From Solobacterium sp. (GTDB lineage Bacteria; Bacillota_I; Bacilli_A; Erysipelotrichales; Erysipelotrichaceae), in the NCBI GenBank assembly GCA_017432325.1, contig JAFRJJ010000089.1:1-64000 (forward strand): a DNA stretch of 64,000 nucleotides, written 5' to 3'. The translations under genes and the position numbers were made by a program. How positions within the stretch are numbered: position 1 is the stretch's first letter; each line of letters begins with the position of its first letter. Shown here one piece after another: positions 8,276 to 17,660 of this stretch. The notes below the pieces were generated by a model. The model saw nothing but the letters and a program-made list of their open reading frames with translations, searched no databases and was not told the origin of the DNA.

Positions 8276-9196
8276 TTAACTCAGACGGATACGCGGATCG
8301 ACCATCGCCGTAACAAGGTCGGTCAGGATGTTCGCGACAATGATCATAGAACCGTACATGATCGTCAGCGCCATGATCAGTGTATAGTCACGGTTGGTAA
8401 CGCTCTTGACAAATTCCGAACCCATACCAGGGATTGAGAACATCGTTTCGATGACGAACGAACCAGTAAGCAGTGACGCAAGAAGCGGTCCGGCATATGT
8501 AATGACAGGGATGATCGCATTCTTGAGAGCATGTTTGAAGATCGCCTTAACACGGGATGTACCCTTTGAGACTGCCAGGATCATGTAGTCCTGTCTCAGT
8601 TCTTCCGTTAATGAAGATCTGACAAGTCTTGAGATCATTGCGATCGGATGCAGAGCCAGCGCAACGGACGGCATAATGAAGTGCTTCCATGATGTCAGAC
8701 CGATGAGCGGAAGGACCTTCAGCTTGACGCCGAACAGCCACATGAGACCCAGTGCCATCAGGAATGAAGGCACGGAGACACCGACTGTTGCGATAATTGC
8801 AGCCAGTCCCTGTACGAAACCGGACTTGGAGAATGCCGCAACGACACCAAGCAGAATTCCGAATACCATCGCAGTGCAGAATGCGCTTGCGCCGACTTTA
8901 GCGGTGTAAGGCAGACCGAGTGTGATGATATCGAGAACATTTGTTCCTTTTCTGACAAGAGATGTACCGAAGTCACCCCTCAGGATATTTTTCAGGTAAG
9001 CTCCGAACTGGACAATGATCGGCTGGTCGAGCAGATACTTCTTCATCATGATTTCCTTAACTGACGCAGGAAGCTTGTCCATTTCACCGGCAAACGGTGA
9101 ACCCGGAATAATGTGCATCAGGAAGAATGTGATCGTTGTCAGTGCAAACAACGTGAGCACGCCCATTCCCAGACGCTTTAAGAGATATTTCAGCAT
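8276..9196 (-). CDS. Oligopeptide/dipeptide ABC transporter permease (OppB/DppB type)
   Basis: A 306-aa membrane permease with about six helices. It starts with the family hallmark MLKYLLKRLGMGVLTLFALT, carries HIIPGSPF in the first external loop, and has the EAA-type coupling loop around QDYMILAVSKGTSRVKAIFKH. The end VTAMVDPRIRLS is standard for OppB/DppB. It pairs with the downstream OppC-type protein to form the channel. No gene for an extracellular peptide-binding lipoprotein is found in this operon. Confidence 0.92.
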   Translation of the reverse strand: MLKYLLKRLGMGVLTLFALTTITFFLMHIIPGSPFAGEMDKLPASVKEIMMKKYLLDQPIIVQFGAYLKNILRGDFGTSLVRKGTNVLDIITLGLPYTAKVGASAFCTAMVFGILLGVVAAFSKSGFVQGLAAIIATVGVSVPSFLMALGLMWLFGVKLKVLPLIGLTSWKHFIMPSVALALHPIAMISRLVRSSLTEELRQDYMILAVSKGTSRVKAIFKHALKNAIIPVITYAGPLLASLLTGSFVIETMFSIPGMGSEFVKSVTNRDYTLIMALTIMYGSMIIVANILTDLVTAMVDPRIRLS

Positions 9197-9209
9197 AACG
9201 TCTCCCCTT

Positions 9210-11183
9210 TCATGCTTTCAGGTACTTCTCAAACCAATCCGTCATTTCCTTCAGCCTGCGGACCCTGTGCTTGGGTTTTCCAGTTCTGCTGAGGCCGTGG
9301 TTCTCTCCTTCGAAGACGACCATTCTTGACGGTACATGGAAGTATTTCATGGCTGTAAACATTTCAACGCCCTGATCGATCGGGCAGTTATAGTCACACA
9401 GTGAGTGGATAAACAGGATCGGTGTCTTTGCCTGATCGGCATACTTCAGCGGTGACTGTTCCCACATCTTCAGCATATCTGTCCAGGGTGTCGCACCCAT
9501 TTCATTGCTGTCGAATGTAACACCGATCTCACTGGCTCCGAAATCTGCGACCCAGTTGGAGATCGAACGCTGTGAAGCGATCGCGGCAAATCTGTCTGTA
9601 TGACCTACGATCCAGTTGCACATGAATCCGCCGTATGAACCGCCGGCTGCTCCGATGTGTTCTGCATCGATCTGCGGATAGGTTTTCAGGACATGATCTG
9701 TGAAATCCATCAGATCATCGAAGTCGATCGTACCGTATTTTCCTCTGAGATCAGCGAATGCTTCACCGTATCCCTCACCGCCTCTCGGATTGCAGAAGAA
9801 TACGAAGTATCCCATAGAAGCCCAGATCTGCATCTCATGGAAGAACAGTGTTCCATACGCGCCTCTCGGCCCGCCATGGATCTCCAGGATGCCCGGATAT
9901 TTCTTTTCCGGATCGAAGTCCATCGGTTTGAGGATCCATCCGTCGATCTGTACACCGTCTCTGTCGGTAAACGGAATATATTCCGGTTCAGCAACATATT
10001 TACCGTCAAGCAGTCCTGCGTTGACGTCATCAAGCAGCTTGACTTGTCCGTCTTTGTATTCATAGACACTGCTCAGCTTGGAAGGTTCTGTACCGATGAA
10101 GAGCACTGATGTGTCATCCGCATCGAAGCAGATCACTGCGCCTCCTCCGAAGTCCAATACCTGACTGACATTTCCGTCTTTATCAAGCTCATACAGGTCT
10201 GTATGATAATGCTTCATAGCTGTGAACAGGATCCTGTCTCCGAGTCCCTTGAAAGTGGTTCCGCCGGGACGTACTGAATCGCATACCGGAGTATCGCCGA
10301 ATGCCAGTTCCGCACTGTTCTGATGGAACAGACGGTATGTGCCTTCTTTTTCATCAAACAGATAGAAATCTGTCAGCTGGCCTGTTCCCCATGTTTTCAT
10401 ATCACATGCCGTGAAGACCAGTCCGAGATCATTGAAGGCAATGCTTTCCACCTTCATAAGACCGTCGTCCAGAACATTGATCGTTTCCTTGCTGTCGGTA
10501 TCATAAATGTTGATACCGGCTGTCAGAGAGATCGTATCCTCCCACGTTCTGTGTACATATGCGATCTTTCCATCCTTGACTGCCATGCCTGAAACTGATG
10601 TATATTCACCGGTCAGACGTGTCAGTTCACCGCTCTTTTCATCATAGAGGAAGAGAACGCTTCTCTTTCCTGATACAAATCCGCGGCCGTTGCCCCAGAA
10701 CGGAACTTCTTCAAAAATATGATAATCCTGCTCTTCTTTGCAAAGGTCATGATCGACCTCATCCGGATCCGGATGATTGCGGTCAACAAGGATCTTCATA
10801 GCATACAGTCCGTCTTTGATCTTGCGGGTATCCTGTACATTCGCTTTGATACTGAATGCTTCATATGCTTCGCCGCCGTTGACGTTAAGACGATAGAATA
10901 CCGTTTTCTCGTCAATCGGTTCCGGCTTGTCTTCATCTTTGCGGACGGAATTGAACAGCAATGTTTCATTATCATCCCATAAAGCACCGGAATTTTTGCC
11001 GTTGTAAGTCAGTCTACGTGCAGAGCCTGTACTTCTGTCGATCAGACTGAAGTCGTTCTGATATTCATTTTTTGAAGCATCCGGCACGATCACTGTATAC
11101 ACAGCATATTTACCGTCAGGACTGAGTTTCAATCCGTTGGCAGTGCGGATCAGTGTAATATCGCTCATCACGACTTTTTCCAT
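9210..11183 (-). CDS. S9-family prolyl oligopeptidase / acylaminoacyl-peptidase
   Basis: A 657-aa cytoplasmic serine peptidase. The N-terminal ~400 residues look like a beta-propeller (repeating strands such as GLKLSPDGKYAVYTV and RRLTYNGKNSGALWDDN), which limits entry to short peptides. The C-terminal alpha/beta-hydrolase domain has the nucleophile elbow GGSYGGFM, the Asp in SLCDYNCPIDQG and the His in GENHGLSR. No signal peptide is seen. AGGAGG lies upstream of the ATG at 11183. As first gene of the transporter operon it probably degrades imported peptides. Confidence 0.93.
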   Translation of the reverse strand: MEKVVMSDITLIRTANGLKLSPDGKYAVYTVIVPDASKNEYQNDFSLIDRSTGSARRLTYNGKNSGALWDDNETLLFNSVRKDEDKPEPIDEKTVFYRLNVNGGEAYEAFSIKANVQDTRKIKDGLYAMKILVDRNHPDPDEVDHDLCKEEQDYHIFEEVPFWGNGRGFVSGKRSVLFLYDEKSGELTRLTGEYTSVSGMAVKDGKIAYVHRTWEDTISLTAGINIYDTDSKETINVLDDGLMKVESIAFNDLGLVFTACDMKTWGTGQLTDFYLFDEKEGTYRLFHQNSAELAFGDTPVCDSVRPGGTTFKGLGDRILFTAMKHYHTDLYELDKDGNVSQVLDFGGGAVICFDADDTSVLFIGTEPSKLSSVYEYKDGQVKLLDDVNAGLLDGKYVAEPEYIPFTDRDGVQIDGWILKPMDFDPEKKYPGILEIHGGPRGAYGTLFFHEMQIWASMGYFVFFCNPRGGEGYGEAFADLRGKYGTIDFDDLMDFTDHVLKTYPQIDAEHIGAAGGSYGGFMCNWIVGHTDRFAAIASQRSISNWVADFGASEIGVTFDSNEMGATPWTDMLKMWEQSPLKYADQAKTPILFIHSLCDYNCPIDQGVEMFTAMKYFHVPSRMVVFEGENHGLSRTGKPKHRVRRLKEMTDWFEKYLKA

Positions 11184-11210
11184 CAGCAGTTCCTCCTGTT
11201 AAACAATAAT

Positions 11211-11228
11211 GGAAGGTTTCAGCCTTCC
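11211..11228 (-). other. Hairpin in the leader of the peptide operon
   Basis: GGAAGG...CCTTCC forms a 6-bp stem with a 6-nt loop ending about 15 nt before the AGGAGG site of the S9 peptidase gene. It could influence translation or mRNA stability; no known riboswitch was recognised. Confidence 0.35.
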
Positions 11229-11279
11229 AGATCATGATAAATGTCATCGCAAAGACATTCTGAGACTTTGCATGTAATA

Positions 11280-11308
11280 ACTTTATGTTTTGACCAATCA
11301 AAAGTCAA
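11280..11308 (-). promoter_or_regulatory. Promoter of the peptide-utilisation operon, with an embedded inverted repeat
   Basis: On the minus strand TTGACT (11303-11308) and TAAAGT (11280-11285) are 17 bp apart. The repeat TTGAC-N9-GTCAA starts at the -35 and covers the spacer, so it could be a repressor site. The leader is about 90 nt. Nothing else was recognised in the 11184-11397 gap. Confidence 0.6.
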
Positions 11309-11397
11309 CGTTTTTCTGTAACTATTTCCACGTCATGAAAGACATTTCATGAAAATAAGTTTCTTTTTCTTCCGATTTTTACATGCAGGCCTCGTTT

Positions 11398-11426
11398 AAA
11401 AAAACAGATCCCTGAGAATCTGTTTT
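11398..11426 (-). terminator. Terminator downstream of dnaI
   Basis: On the minus strand AAACAGAT and ATCTGTTT pair around an 8-nt loop, followed by seven T. It ends the polA-to-dnaI operon. Confidence 0.85.
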
Positions 11427-11497
11427 ACACGGTCTTAGTATGATCCTGATCTGTTCTGGCGTTAAGATATCCGCAGTCCGTCAGGTCCATATCAGTA

Positions 11498-12412
11498 TTA
11501 CCCGTTTGTCTGGGAAAGCGTTCTTCTGTCCTTGCCGACCATCTTTTCTGTTTCCGCAAGCGCTCTGATACGTTCCAGAATGCGCATCGCTTCCATACGG
11601 TCGTCACCCTTAGATGTTGTCACAAAATGATCGAGAAGCGTACTGAAATCATTGTTGGAAGTAAACCAGGTCGTCTTCCGGTTCTGCATACGCGCATCCA
11701 GGATCGACAGCAGCAGGTTTCTTGTGCGGTCCGTCACTTCTTCGGCACCGATATCATCGATCACAACAAAATCCGCATAACTCATCCGGTCTGTTTCTGT
11801 TTTGTATTCACCAGTCCGCAGCGACGCAGTGATCCTCTGGCACAGGGAAGGATAATGAACAAACACAGTCTTCTTTCCGTTCTTAGCCATATAGTTAGCT
11901 GCACATGCCGCAAGATACGTCTTTCCTGTCCCCATACTGCCGTACAGATAGAGCCCCTTTGACTGCATGCAGCAACGCATAGCATGGTTCATGGAACGGA
12001 TATAAGCATTATCCTGCTCATCGAGACTGATCGTTTCAAAGCTTACCTGCTTCATTTCATCGCTCATGTCACAGATCAGATAGTTCTTCAGATGTGCCTC
12101 ATTAATGCTGCGCTGCACCTCAAATTCACATGCTGTAACAGCATTTGTCAGGATCCCGTCGTAACTGAGTGTTGGACGATAACCCCTCTGCTGACGACTG
12201 CACATGCTGAGTGACGTGCATCCGCTGCATCTGGCGATATCATCCAAATAGCGTTTGATCTGATATGGATGCCTGCTGATCTCTTCCAAAGGAATATTCA
12301 GGCTGTTCAGTGTGTCAATAACAGTGTGATTGGCAGAAAGATCCTGAATCAGCTTCTGCCGTTCCCCTTCCAGATCACCGGCTGTATTCTGCATATATAT
12401 CGGTTTCAGCAT
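11498..12412 (-). CDS. dnaI: Primosomal protein DnaI, helicase loader
   Basis: A 304-aa AAA+ ATPase that loads the replicative helicase at origins and stalled forks together with DnaB and DnaD. The N-terminal part carries the zinc-binding cluster CSGCTSLSMC. The AAA+ core shows Walker A GSMGTGKT, Walker B FVVIDDIGAEE and an arginine-containing segment near the end. Its ATG overlaps the dnaB stop (TGATG), so translation is coupled. Last gene of the replication/repair operon. Confidence 0.94.
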   Translation of the reverse strand: MLKPIYMQNTAGDLEGERQKLIQDLSANHTVIDTLNSLNIPLEEISRHPYQIKRYLDDIARCSGCTSLSMCSRQQRGYRPTLSYDGILTNAVTACEFEVQRSINEAHLKNYLICDMSDEMKQVSFETISLDEQDNAYIRSMNHAMRCCMQSKGLYLYGSMGTGKTYLAACAANYMAKNGKKTVFVHYPSLCQRITASLRTGEYKTETDRMSYADFVVIDDIGAEEVTDRTRNLLLSILDARMQNRKTTWFTSNNDFSTLLDHFVTTSKGDDRMEAMRILERIRALAETEKMVGKDRRTLSQTNG

Positions 12413-13590
12413 CAGACCTTACCCATCCTTTTCAGCATTTCCCTGACTTCATTGATATCCGTATCTGTACCGGCTGTCTCTTCTTTCTGTTCTTCTTCCA
12501 GCATGTACTGTGGAACAGACTGCTTTCTGCGGTAATCGGAACCCTTCTTTTTCTTCGTTTCGGCGATCGCGTCTTCCCTTGTCTTGACGTTGTCCCTTGC
12601 CCATTCACCGGCAACCATCTCAACAAACTTCGGTACCAGTCTGTTGGAAGACACGGAAAGAATATATTCAATCATGATATTGACCACTTCAACGCTGAAA
12701 TTCATCTTATCGCTCAGGTATTCCAGGATCTTGCGGTCAGCCAGTGACACATCCCTTCCGTTCTGCTTGGACTGCAGGAATGATACTGGCGGCAGTTTAT
12801 ACGGGTCGTCCGTCTGAACGATCTCCGGATTGGACTTTTCTGCCATCAGTTTCAGTTTTGCCGCATCAAATTCATTTCTTCCGATATTGACACAGCTGCC
12901 TGTCAGCTGACGCATGCGTTCCGGCGTCAGGCCATAGATCGTTGCCAGTTTACCGATCAGGCGGAGATTTTCTTCCGTTCTCAGTTCGACCGGGAAAACA
13001 AGCGTTGATGTAATGGAGAAGAAACGCTCATAATCGAAATTGATGCTGACATCATCTGTGAAATGGTATCTCGGCTGGATACGGCTGCCGCTGTCTTCGG
13101 AATTGTATGTTCCCTTTTCCGTATATCTGACGACCGGTCTGGTGATATCTCTGTAGCCGGCTGTCGAAACATTTCCTGTCATGAATTTGTTGACGGTCAG
13201 TTCCGTCTGCTTGCTGCCGAGGATCCTTGTCAGTTCGGATTTCATTTCACGGCTGTCAAGGAATACTGCAGGACTCATCGGCTGGTTGAGCAGATACAGG
13301 TATTGATTTCTGTCATCTGCTGTCTGAACATATGTCCTTAACAGCAGATGTTCTTCCAGCTTGATCCGCGCCCGTTCAATTTCATCGATACTCTGATTCA
13401 TCAGTACACTGAGCCTGTGGTGCGTCTCTTGTGAACGCTGTCTTCTGCCTTCGGTATACAGTGTCAGATAAAGTGATATCGCAAGCGATCCGGTCAGGGG
13501 CTGATACAGACTCATCAGAGACGTGAGAAAATCGGCGCTGACCGAATCAGCACAGATGACCCTGTAAATGTCTTTGCCCTTTAATTCCAT
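12412..13590 (-). CDS. dnaB: Replication initiation and membrane attachment protein DnaB (Bacillus type)
   Basis: A 392-aa helicase co-loader of the DnaB/DnaD family (not the E. coli helicase). The N-terminal region (SVSADFLTSLMSLYQPLTG) matches the winged-helix start of this family. A second conserved block near LSVEVVNIMIEYIL and KFVEMVAGEWARDNVKTREDAI is the DnaD-like C-terminal domain with its YxxxIxxxW-type region. The tail is Lys/Glu-rich. It lies 6 nt downstream of coaE and overlaps dnaI, the standard Bacillota order. The nrdR gene often found here is absent. Confidence 0.9.
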   Translation of the reverse strand: MELKGKDIYRVICADSVSADFLTSLMSLYQPLTGSLAISLYLTLYTEGRRQRSQETHHRLSVLMNQSIDEIERARIKLEEHLLLRTYVQTADDRNQYLYLLNQPMSPAVFLDSREMKSELTRILGSKQTELTVNKFMTGNVSTAGYRDITRPVVRYTEKGTYNSEDSGSRIQPRYHFTDDVSINFDYERFFSITSTLVFPVELRTEENLRLIGKLATIYGLTPERMRQLTGSCVNIGRNEFDAAKLKLMAEKSNPEIVQTDDPYKLPPVSFLQSKQNGRDVSLADRKILEYLSDKMNFSVEVVNIMIEYILSVSSNRLVPKFVEMVAGEWARDNVKTREDAIAETKKKKGSDYRRKQSVPQYMLEEEQKEETAGTDTDINEVREMLKRMGKV

Positions 13591-13596
13591 ACCTAA

Positions 13597-14187
13597 CTAC
13601 CTTTTTTTCAATTCTCTGACCCAGATCGCAACACAATGATCCAGATCTTTGATCGTACCATTATTATATATCACTTCATCTGCCCGCTCGATCTTTTCAA
13701 TCCGGTCAAGCTGTGAGGCGATCCGCAGCCGTGCGTCTTCTTCGCTCATGCCGCGGTCTTCTATCAATCTCTGTACTGCTATCTCATCATCACAGGAGAC
13801 GACACAGCAGATGTCAAAATACTTATCCCACCCAACCTCATACAGCAGCGGGATCTCTGCGAATACCAGATCTTCAGAACTGTGGTTCTCAAAGAACCGG
13901 TTCAGTCCTTCAAGTACAAAAGGATGGATGATGCTGTTGAGCAGAAGCCGCTTCTCCTCATCATGGAAAATGATATCAGCCAGCGTTTTCCTGCTGATCT
14001 CTCCGTATTCATCCAGAATCCCTTCACCGAATTCCTCGATCATACGTTCTGCAGCAGGATGTGTCCTGTGATAGCAGATCCTTGTATAGCCGTCCGCATC
14101 AAATACGGGCAGATGCCTTCTTCTGAGCAGAATGGACACAGTCGTTTTTCCGCTTCCAATCGTTCCCGTGATACCGATTTTTTTCAT
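13597..14187 (-). CDS. coaE: Dephospho-CoA kinase
   Basis: Catalyses the last step of coenzyme A synthesis, ATP-dependent phosphorylation of the ribose 3'-OH of dephospho-CoA. The P-loop is GTIGSGKTT (residues 7-15), followed by the DADGYTR motif usual in CoaE and the lid segment EDARLRIASQ. At 196 aa the length is normal. AGGAG precedes the ATG. Embedded between mutM and dnaB, as in many Bacillota. Confidence 0.95.
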   Translation of the reverse strand: MKKIGITGTIGSGKTTVSILLRRRHLPVFDADGYTRICYHRTHPAAERMIEEFGEGILDEYGEISRKTLADIIFHDEEKRLLLNSIIHPFVLEGLNRFFENHSSEDLVFAEIPLLYEVGWDKYFDICCVVSCDDEIAVQRLIEDRGMSEEDARLRIASQLDRIEKIERADEVIYNNGTIKDLDHCVAIWVRELKKR

Positions 14188-14196
14188 ATCAGACTC

Positions 14197-15003
14197 CTAT
14201 TTCTGGCATACAGGGCAGTAATAACTGCTCCGCCCGCCGATCCGTTTAACTTTGATCTCACTTCCGCACACTTTGCATGTTTTCATGGTATGCACCATAC
14301 AGTCCAGCTGAAACAGCCCGGTCACACCTAGTGATGAAGTATATGAACGGATCGTCGTTCCTCCTGCTGCGATCGCTTCCTGCAGGATCCTGCGTGTTTC
14401 CTGAACGAGGTGTTCTTCATCTTTTCCGGTGATCCTGCGGCAGTTTCTGCCGGGTCTGATCCCACAGGCGAACAGGATCTCATCCGCATAGATATTTCCG
14501 ACACCAGCCGCAAAGTTCTGATCAAGCAGAAGGCTTTTCATCGGTGTATTCCTGTTCTTTCTGTAAGTATGGATATATTCCGGACTGAACGCTTCATCAA
14601 ACGGTTCCGGACCCAGATCATGGAATGACGATAGATCAGTATCCAGCGGCAGGATCCGCATTCTGCCGAACTTACGCGTATCGTGATATCTCAGCTGATT
14701 TCCGTCACTGAGATCAAAGCAGATATGCGTATGTTTCTGAAGAGGTTCTTCCGGCAGCTGTATATAATATTTCCCTTCCATACGCAGATGACTCTCAAGA
14801 ATGCAGTCATCCATAACAAAGAGCAGGTACTTTCCTCTTCTCATGAATCCATTGAAATGCTGATGCATGAGCCGTGAACAAAACTCTTCAATGTCACCGG
14901 TGATCACACCCGGCCATCTGACCGTGATCCCGGTGATCTCCAGTGTTGCGATCCTGCTTTCAAGTGTACGCAGCACTGTTTCAACTTCAGGAAGTTCCGG
15001 CAT
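14197..15003 (-). CDS. mutM: Formamidopyrimidine-DNA glycosylase
   Basis: A base-excision repair enzyme that removes 8-oxoguanine and formamidopyrimidines and cleaves the abasic strand. MPELPEVET supplies the catalytic Pro1/Glu2 (after Met removal) and Glu5. GRMRILPL and NIYADEILF form parts of the DNA-binding H2TH region. The C-terminal zinc finger is CKVCGS...CPVCQK. At 268 aa, the size is standard. Its ATG overlaps the polA stop (TAATG), so the two repair genes are translationally coupled. Confidence 0.96.
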   Translation of the reverse strand: MPELPEVETVLRTLESRIATLEITGITVRWPGVITGDIEEFCSRLMHQHFNGFMRRGKYLLFVMDDCILESHLRMEGKYYIQLPEEPLQKHTHICFDLSDGNQLRYHDTRKFGRMRILPLDTDLSSFHDLGPEPFDEAFSPEYIHTYRKNRNTPMKSLLLDQNFAAGVGNIYADEILFACGIRPGRNCRRITGKDEEHLVQETRRILQEAIAAGGTTIRSYTSSLGVTGLFQLDCMVHTMKTCKVCGSEIKVKRIGGRSSYYCPVCQK

Positions 15004-17609
15004 TATTTAGCCTCGTACCAGTTCCTGCCGACCGAGCATTCAACAGTCAGAGGGACTTTCAGCTTCATTGCCTTCGTCATACCGTCTTCGATCAGTTTTG
15101 TCATCTGATCGATCTCATCTTCAGGCACATTGAAGATCAGTTCATCGTGTACCTGAAGGATCATCCTGGAACGGACACCTGCCTCTTTCATACTGCGGGC
15201 AATATCGATCATTGCCTGTTTGATCAAGTCAGCAGCAGATCCCTGGATCGGAGCATTCATAGCAGCCCTGCGGCCGAATTCACGGACCTGTCTGTTTTTA
15301 TCCTTGATCTCAGGTATCTCACGGCGTCTGCCCATCAATGTTTCGACATACCCGTTCTTTTCGCAGAAATCAACGATGGAATTCATGTAAGTTCTGATCT
15401 TCGGATAACTTCTATAATACTGTTCAATAAATTCAGCGGCTTCCCTTCGCGTAATATTCAGCTGCTGCGACAGTCCAAAGTCGCTGATTCCGTAAACGAT
15501 GCCGAAGTTAACTGTTTTGGCTCTTCTGCGCATCTCGGGAGTTACTTCATCCAGACTGACGCCAAATACGTCCATAGCTGTCTTTGTATGAATATCAATT
15601 CCTTCATTAAATGCTTCGATCAGACTAGTTTCATCAGCCATGTCTGCCAGCATTCTTAGTTCGATCTGATGATAGTCACTGGAGATCAGCACACATCCTT
15701 CATCCGGCATGAACGCCCTGCGGATCACTTTTCCCTCCTCATCACGCACACTGATGTTCTGCAGGTTCGGTTCACTGGATGACAGACGTCCAGTCTGGGT
15801 AACACACTGATTATAGAGTGTATGGATCCTGCCATCCTTCTGGATGTATTTCTGCAGCCCTTCAGCATAAGTACTGTAGATCTTCTGAAGTTTTCTGTAG
15901 TCGAGGATCAGCGTGATGATCGGATGCATTCCGGCAAACTGTTCAAGTACATCCGCTGATGTACTTCTCTTTTTGCCCGCAGGAAGTCCCAGCTCATCAT
16001 AGAGTACTTCAGCCAGCTGCTTCGGGCTGTTCAGATTGAACAGATGGCCTGCCAGGTCATAGATCTCATTGCTGAGGGAAGAGATCCTTGTTTTCAGATC
16101 ATCAGCGATCTCATTCAATACAGGCAGTTCACATCTTACACCGATGTCCTCCATATCCATCAGTACATACAGCAGCGGCATCTCAAGATCTTTGTAAAGA
16201 GACATCATATGATAAGTCTCCAGTTTTTCCTGAGACTGCCGGAATATCGTTTCGATATTGGCAGCCATCTGTGTACAGTACATCGCACGGTCTTCTTCTG
16301 AAGCAAGCTTCGGTCTGGCAGCTGTGCCGTAAATATTCTCATATGACTCACTTGTCGTACATCCGAATGCATTCATGATTTTATCGGTTGATGTCAATGT
16401 GGAATCTGAAAGGAATCCGCTAATCATCGCATCATCTGAAAAGCGTACGTCAATACCAGCACGCTTCAGAATATGGAGCATACGCTTGACATCATATCCG
16501 ATCAATCTATGCGCTCCGCCAAGCCAGGCAAGCAATTCCTGATCATTGCGGATGTCATCTATATTCATATATACAGCATTGCCGTTTAGACAGAATCCCA
16601 TTCCTGATGCTTCTGCTGTCAGGAATGATTCATCACGGCTGTCCAGCCATACGCAAAGAGTATCCTGCATCATTTCTGCAGGAAGTTTATGAACGACCTG
16701 ACCCATCACTTTTTCCGGCTCCGGTTCTTCAGTGACCTGCATTTCATTCAGCTGCGTTTCATATTTTCTGATCAGTGAACGCATATTCAGACTTTCAAAG
16801 AATCTGACCAGTGAATTGTAATCGGGTTCAAATTTGCAGTCCTCAACCTGGAAATCAAGCTCTACATCTGTCTTGATCGTAGCCAGAATCTTACTTAATT
16901 CAGCGCTTTCCTTACCTTCACGGACCTTCTTTCCAAGCGCACCCTTGATCTCATCACCGTGCGCGATCACTTCTTCTACACTGCCGTATTCACTCAGAAG
17001 TTTAAGCGCTGTTTTCTCACCTACTCCGGGAATACCGGGAATATTGTCAGAGTGATCTCCCATCAGCCCTTTCATATCAATGATCTGCTTCGGTACGATT
17101 CCCATCTGTTCCTTTAAGGCCGCTTCATCCATGATCTCCATCTCAGTCAGGCCTTTTTTCATCAGCATAACTACAGTATCCGATGCGATCAGCTGCAGCA
17201 GGTCATGGTCACTCGTCAGAATGACCGTATCATATCCTTCAGAATGACGTGACATCGTGCCGATCAGGTCGTCTGCTTCAATATCCTGACGTTCTACCCA
17301 GCGGATATGATAACCATCCAGATAATCACGTACCATCTGGAACTGAGGTACCAGATCATCCGGTGCCGGTTTTCTGCCGCCCTTATAATCTGCGTACAGG
17401 TCATGACGGAATGTATGCTTACCGGCATCGAACGCAACAAGTACAGCATCAGGATCTGTCAGATCCAGTGCTTTCTGCATCATATTGGCAAAGCCGAAAA
17501 CAGCATTGGTCGGCATTCCCTGCGGACTTGTCATCTTCTGTCCGTAGGCTGTTGCATAATATGCTCTGAACAGCATTGAATTTCCATCTACCAGCAATAG
17601 TTTTTTCAT
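15003..17609 (-). CDS. polA: DNA polymerase I
   Basis: An 868-aa repair and Okazaki-fragment polymerase. The N-terminal 5'-nuclease domain begins MKKLLLVDGNSMLFRAYYA and has the metal-site block EADDLIGT and the helix-hairpin-helix GIPGVGEKTA. The middle exonuclease-like domain lacks the DxE metal ligands (WLDSRDE is seen instead), so proofreading is probably inactive, as in Bacillus. The polymerase domain shows SSDYHQIELRMLAD (motif A), RRAKTVNFGIVYG (motif B) and LQVHDELIFN (motif C). The start at 17609 is set by ACGGAG and the conserved N-terminus; the longer frame adds 12 unlikely residues. Confidence 0.96.
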   Translation of the reverse strand: MKKLLLVDGNSMLFRAYYATAYGQKMTSPQGMPTNAVFGFANMMQKALDLTDPDAVLVAFDAGKHTFRHDLYADYKGGRKPAPDDLVPQFQMVRDYLDGYHIRWVERQDIEADDLIGTMSRHSEGYDTVILTSDHDLLQLIASDTVVMLMKKGLTEMEIMDEAALKEQMGIVPKQIIDMKGLMGDHSDNIPGIPGVGEKTALKLLSEYGSVEEVIAHGDEIKGALGKKVREGKESAELSKILATIKTDVELDFQVEDCKFEPDYNSLVRFFESLNMRSLIRKYETQLNEMQVTEEPEPEKVMGQVVHKLPAEMMQDTLCVWLDSRDESFLTAEASGMGFCLNGNAVYMNIDDIRNDQELLAWLGGAHRLIGYDVKRMLHILKRAGIDVRFSDDAMISGFLSDSTLTSTDKIMNAFGCTTSESYENIYGTAARPKLASEEDRAMYCTQMAANIETIFRQSQEKLETYHMMSLYKDLEMPLLYVLMDMEDIGVRCELPVLNEIADDLKTRISSLSNEIYDLAGHLFNLNSPKQLAEVLYDELGLPAGKKRSTSADVLEQFAGMHPIITLILDYRKLQKIYSTYAEGLQKYIQKDGRIHTLYNQCVTQTGRLSSSEPNLQNISVRDEEGKVIRRAFMPDEGCVLISSDYHQIELRMLADMADETSLIEAFNEGIDIHTKTAMDVFGVSLDEVTPEMRRRAKTVNFGIVYGISDFGLSQQLNITRREAAEFIEQYYRSYPKIRTYMNSIVDFCEKNGYVETLMGRRREIPEIKDKNRQVREFGRRAAMNAPIQGSAADLIKQAMIDIARSMKEAGVRSRMILQVHDELIFNVPEDEIDQMTKLIEDGMTKAMKLKVPLTVECSVGRNWYEAK

Positions 17610-17635
17610 AAATACTCCGTTTCCTGTAAGACTGA

Positions 17636-17655
17636 AAGAAGGCATATGCCTTCTT
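17636..17655 (-). other. Perfect palindrome between the lipoprotein gene and polA
   Basis: A 20-bp perfect palindrome with core GAAGGCATATGCCTTC lies in the gap before the polA ribosome site. It can fold as a hairpin but has no strong T-run, so it may act as a weak attenuator or mRNA stabiliser. Confidence 0.45.
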
Positions 17656-17660
17656 CGATG

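Noticed and set aside
16564..16700. Missing proofreading residues in DNA polymerase I as a novelty
   Set aside because: Loss of the DxE exonuclease ligands is common in Bacillus-type PolA.
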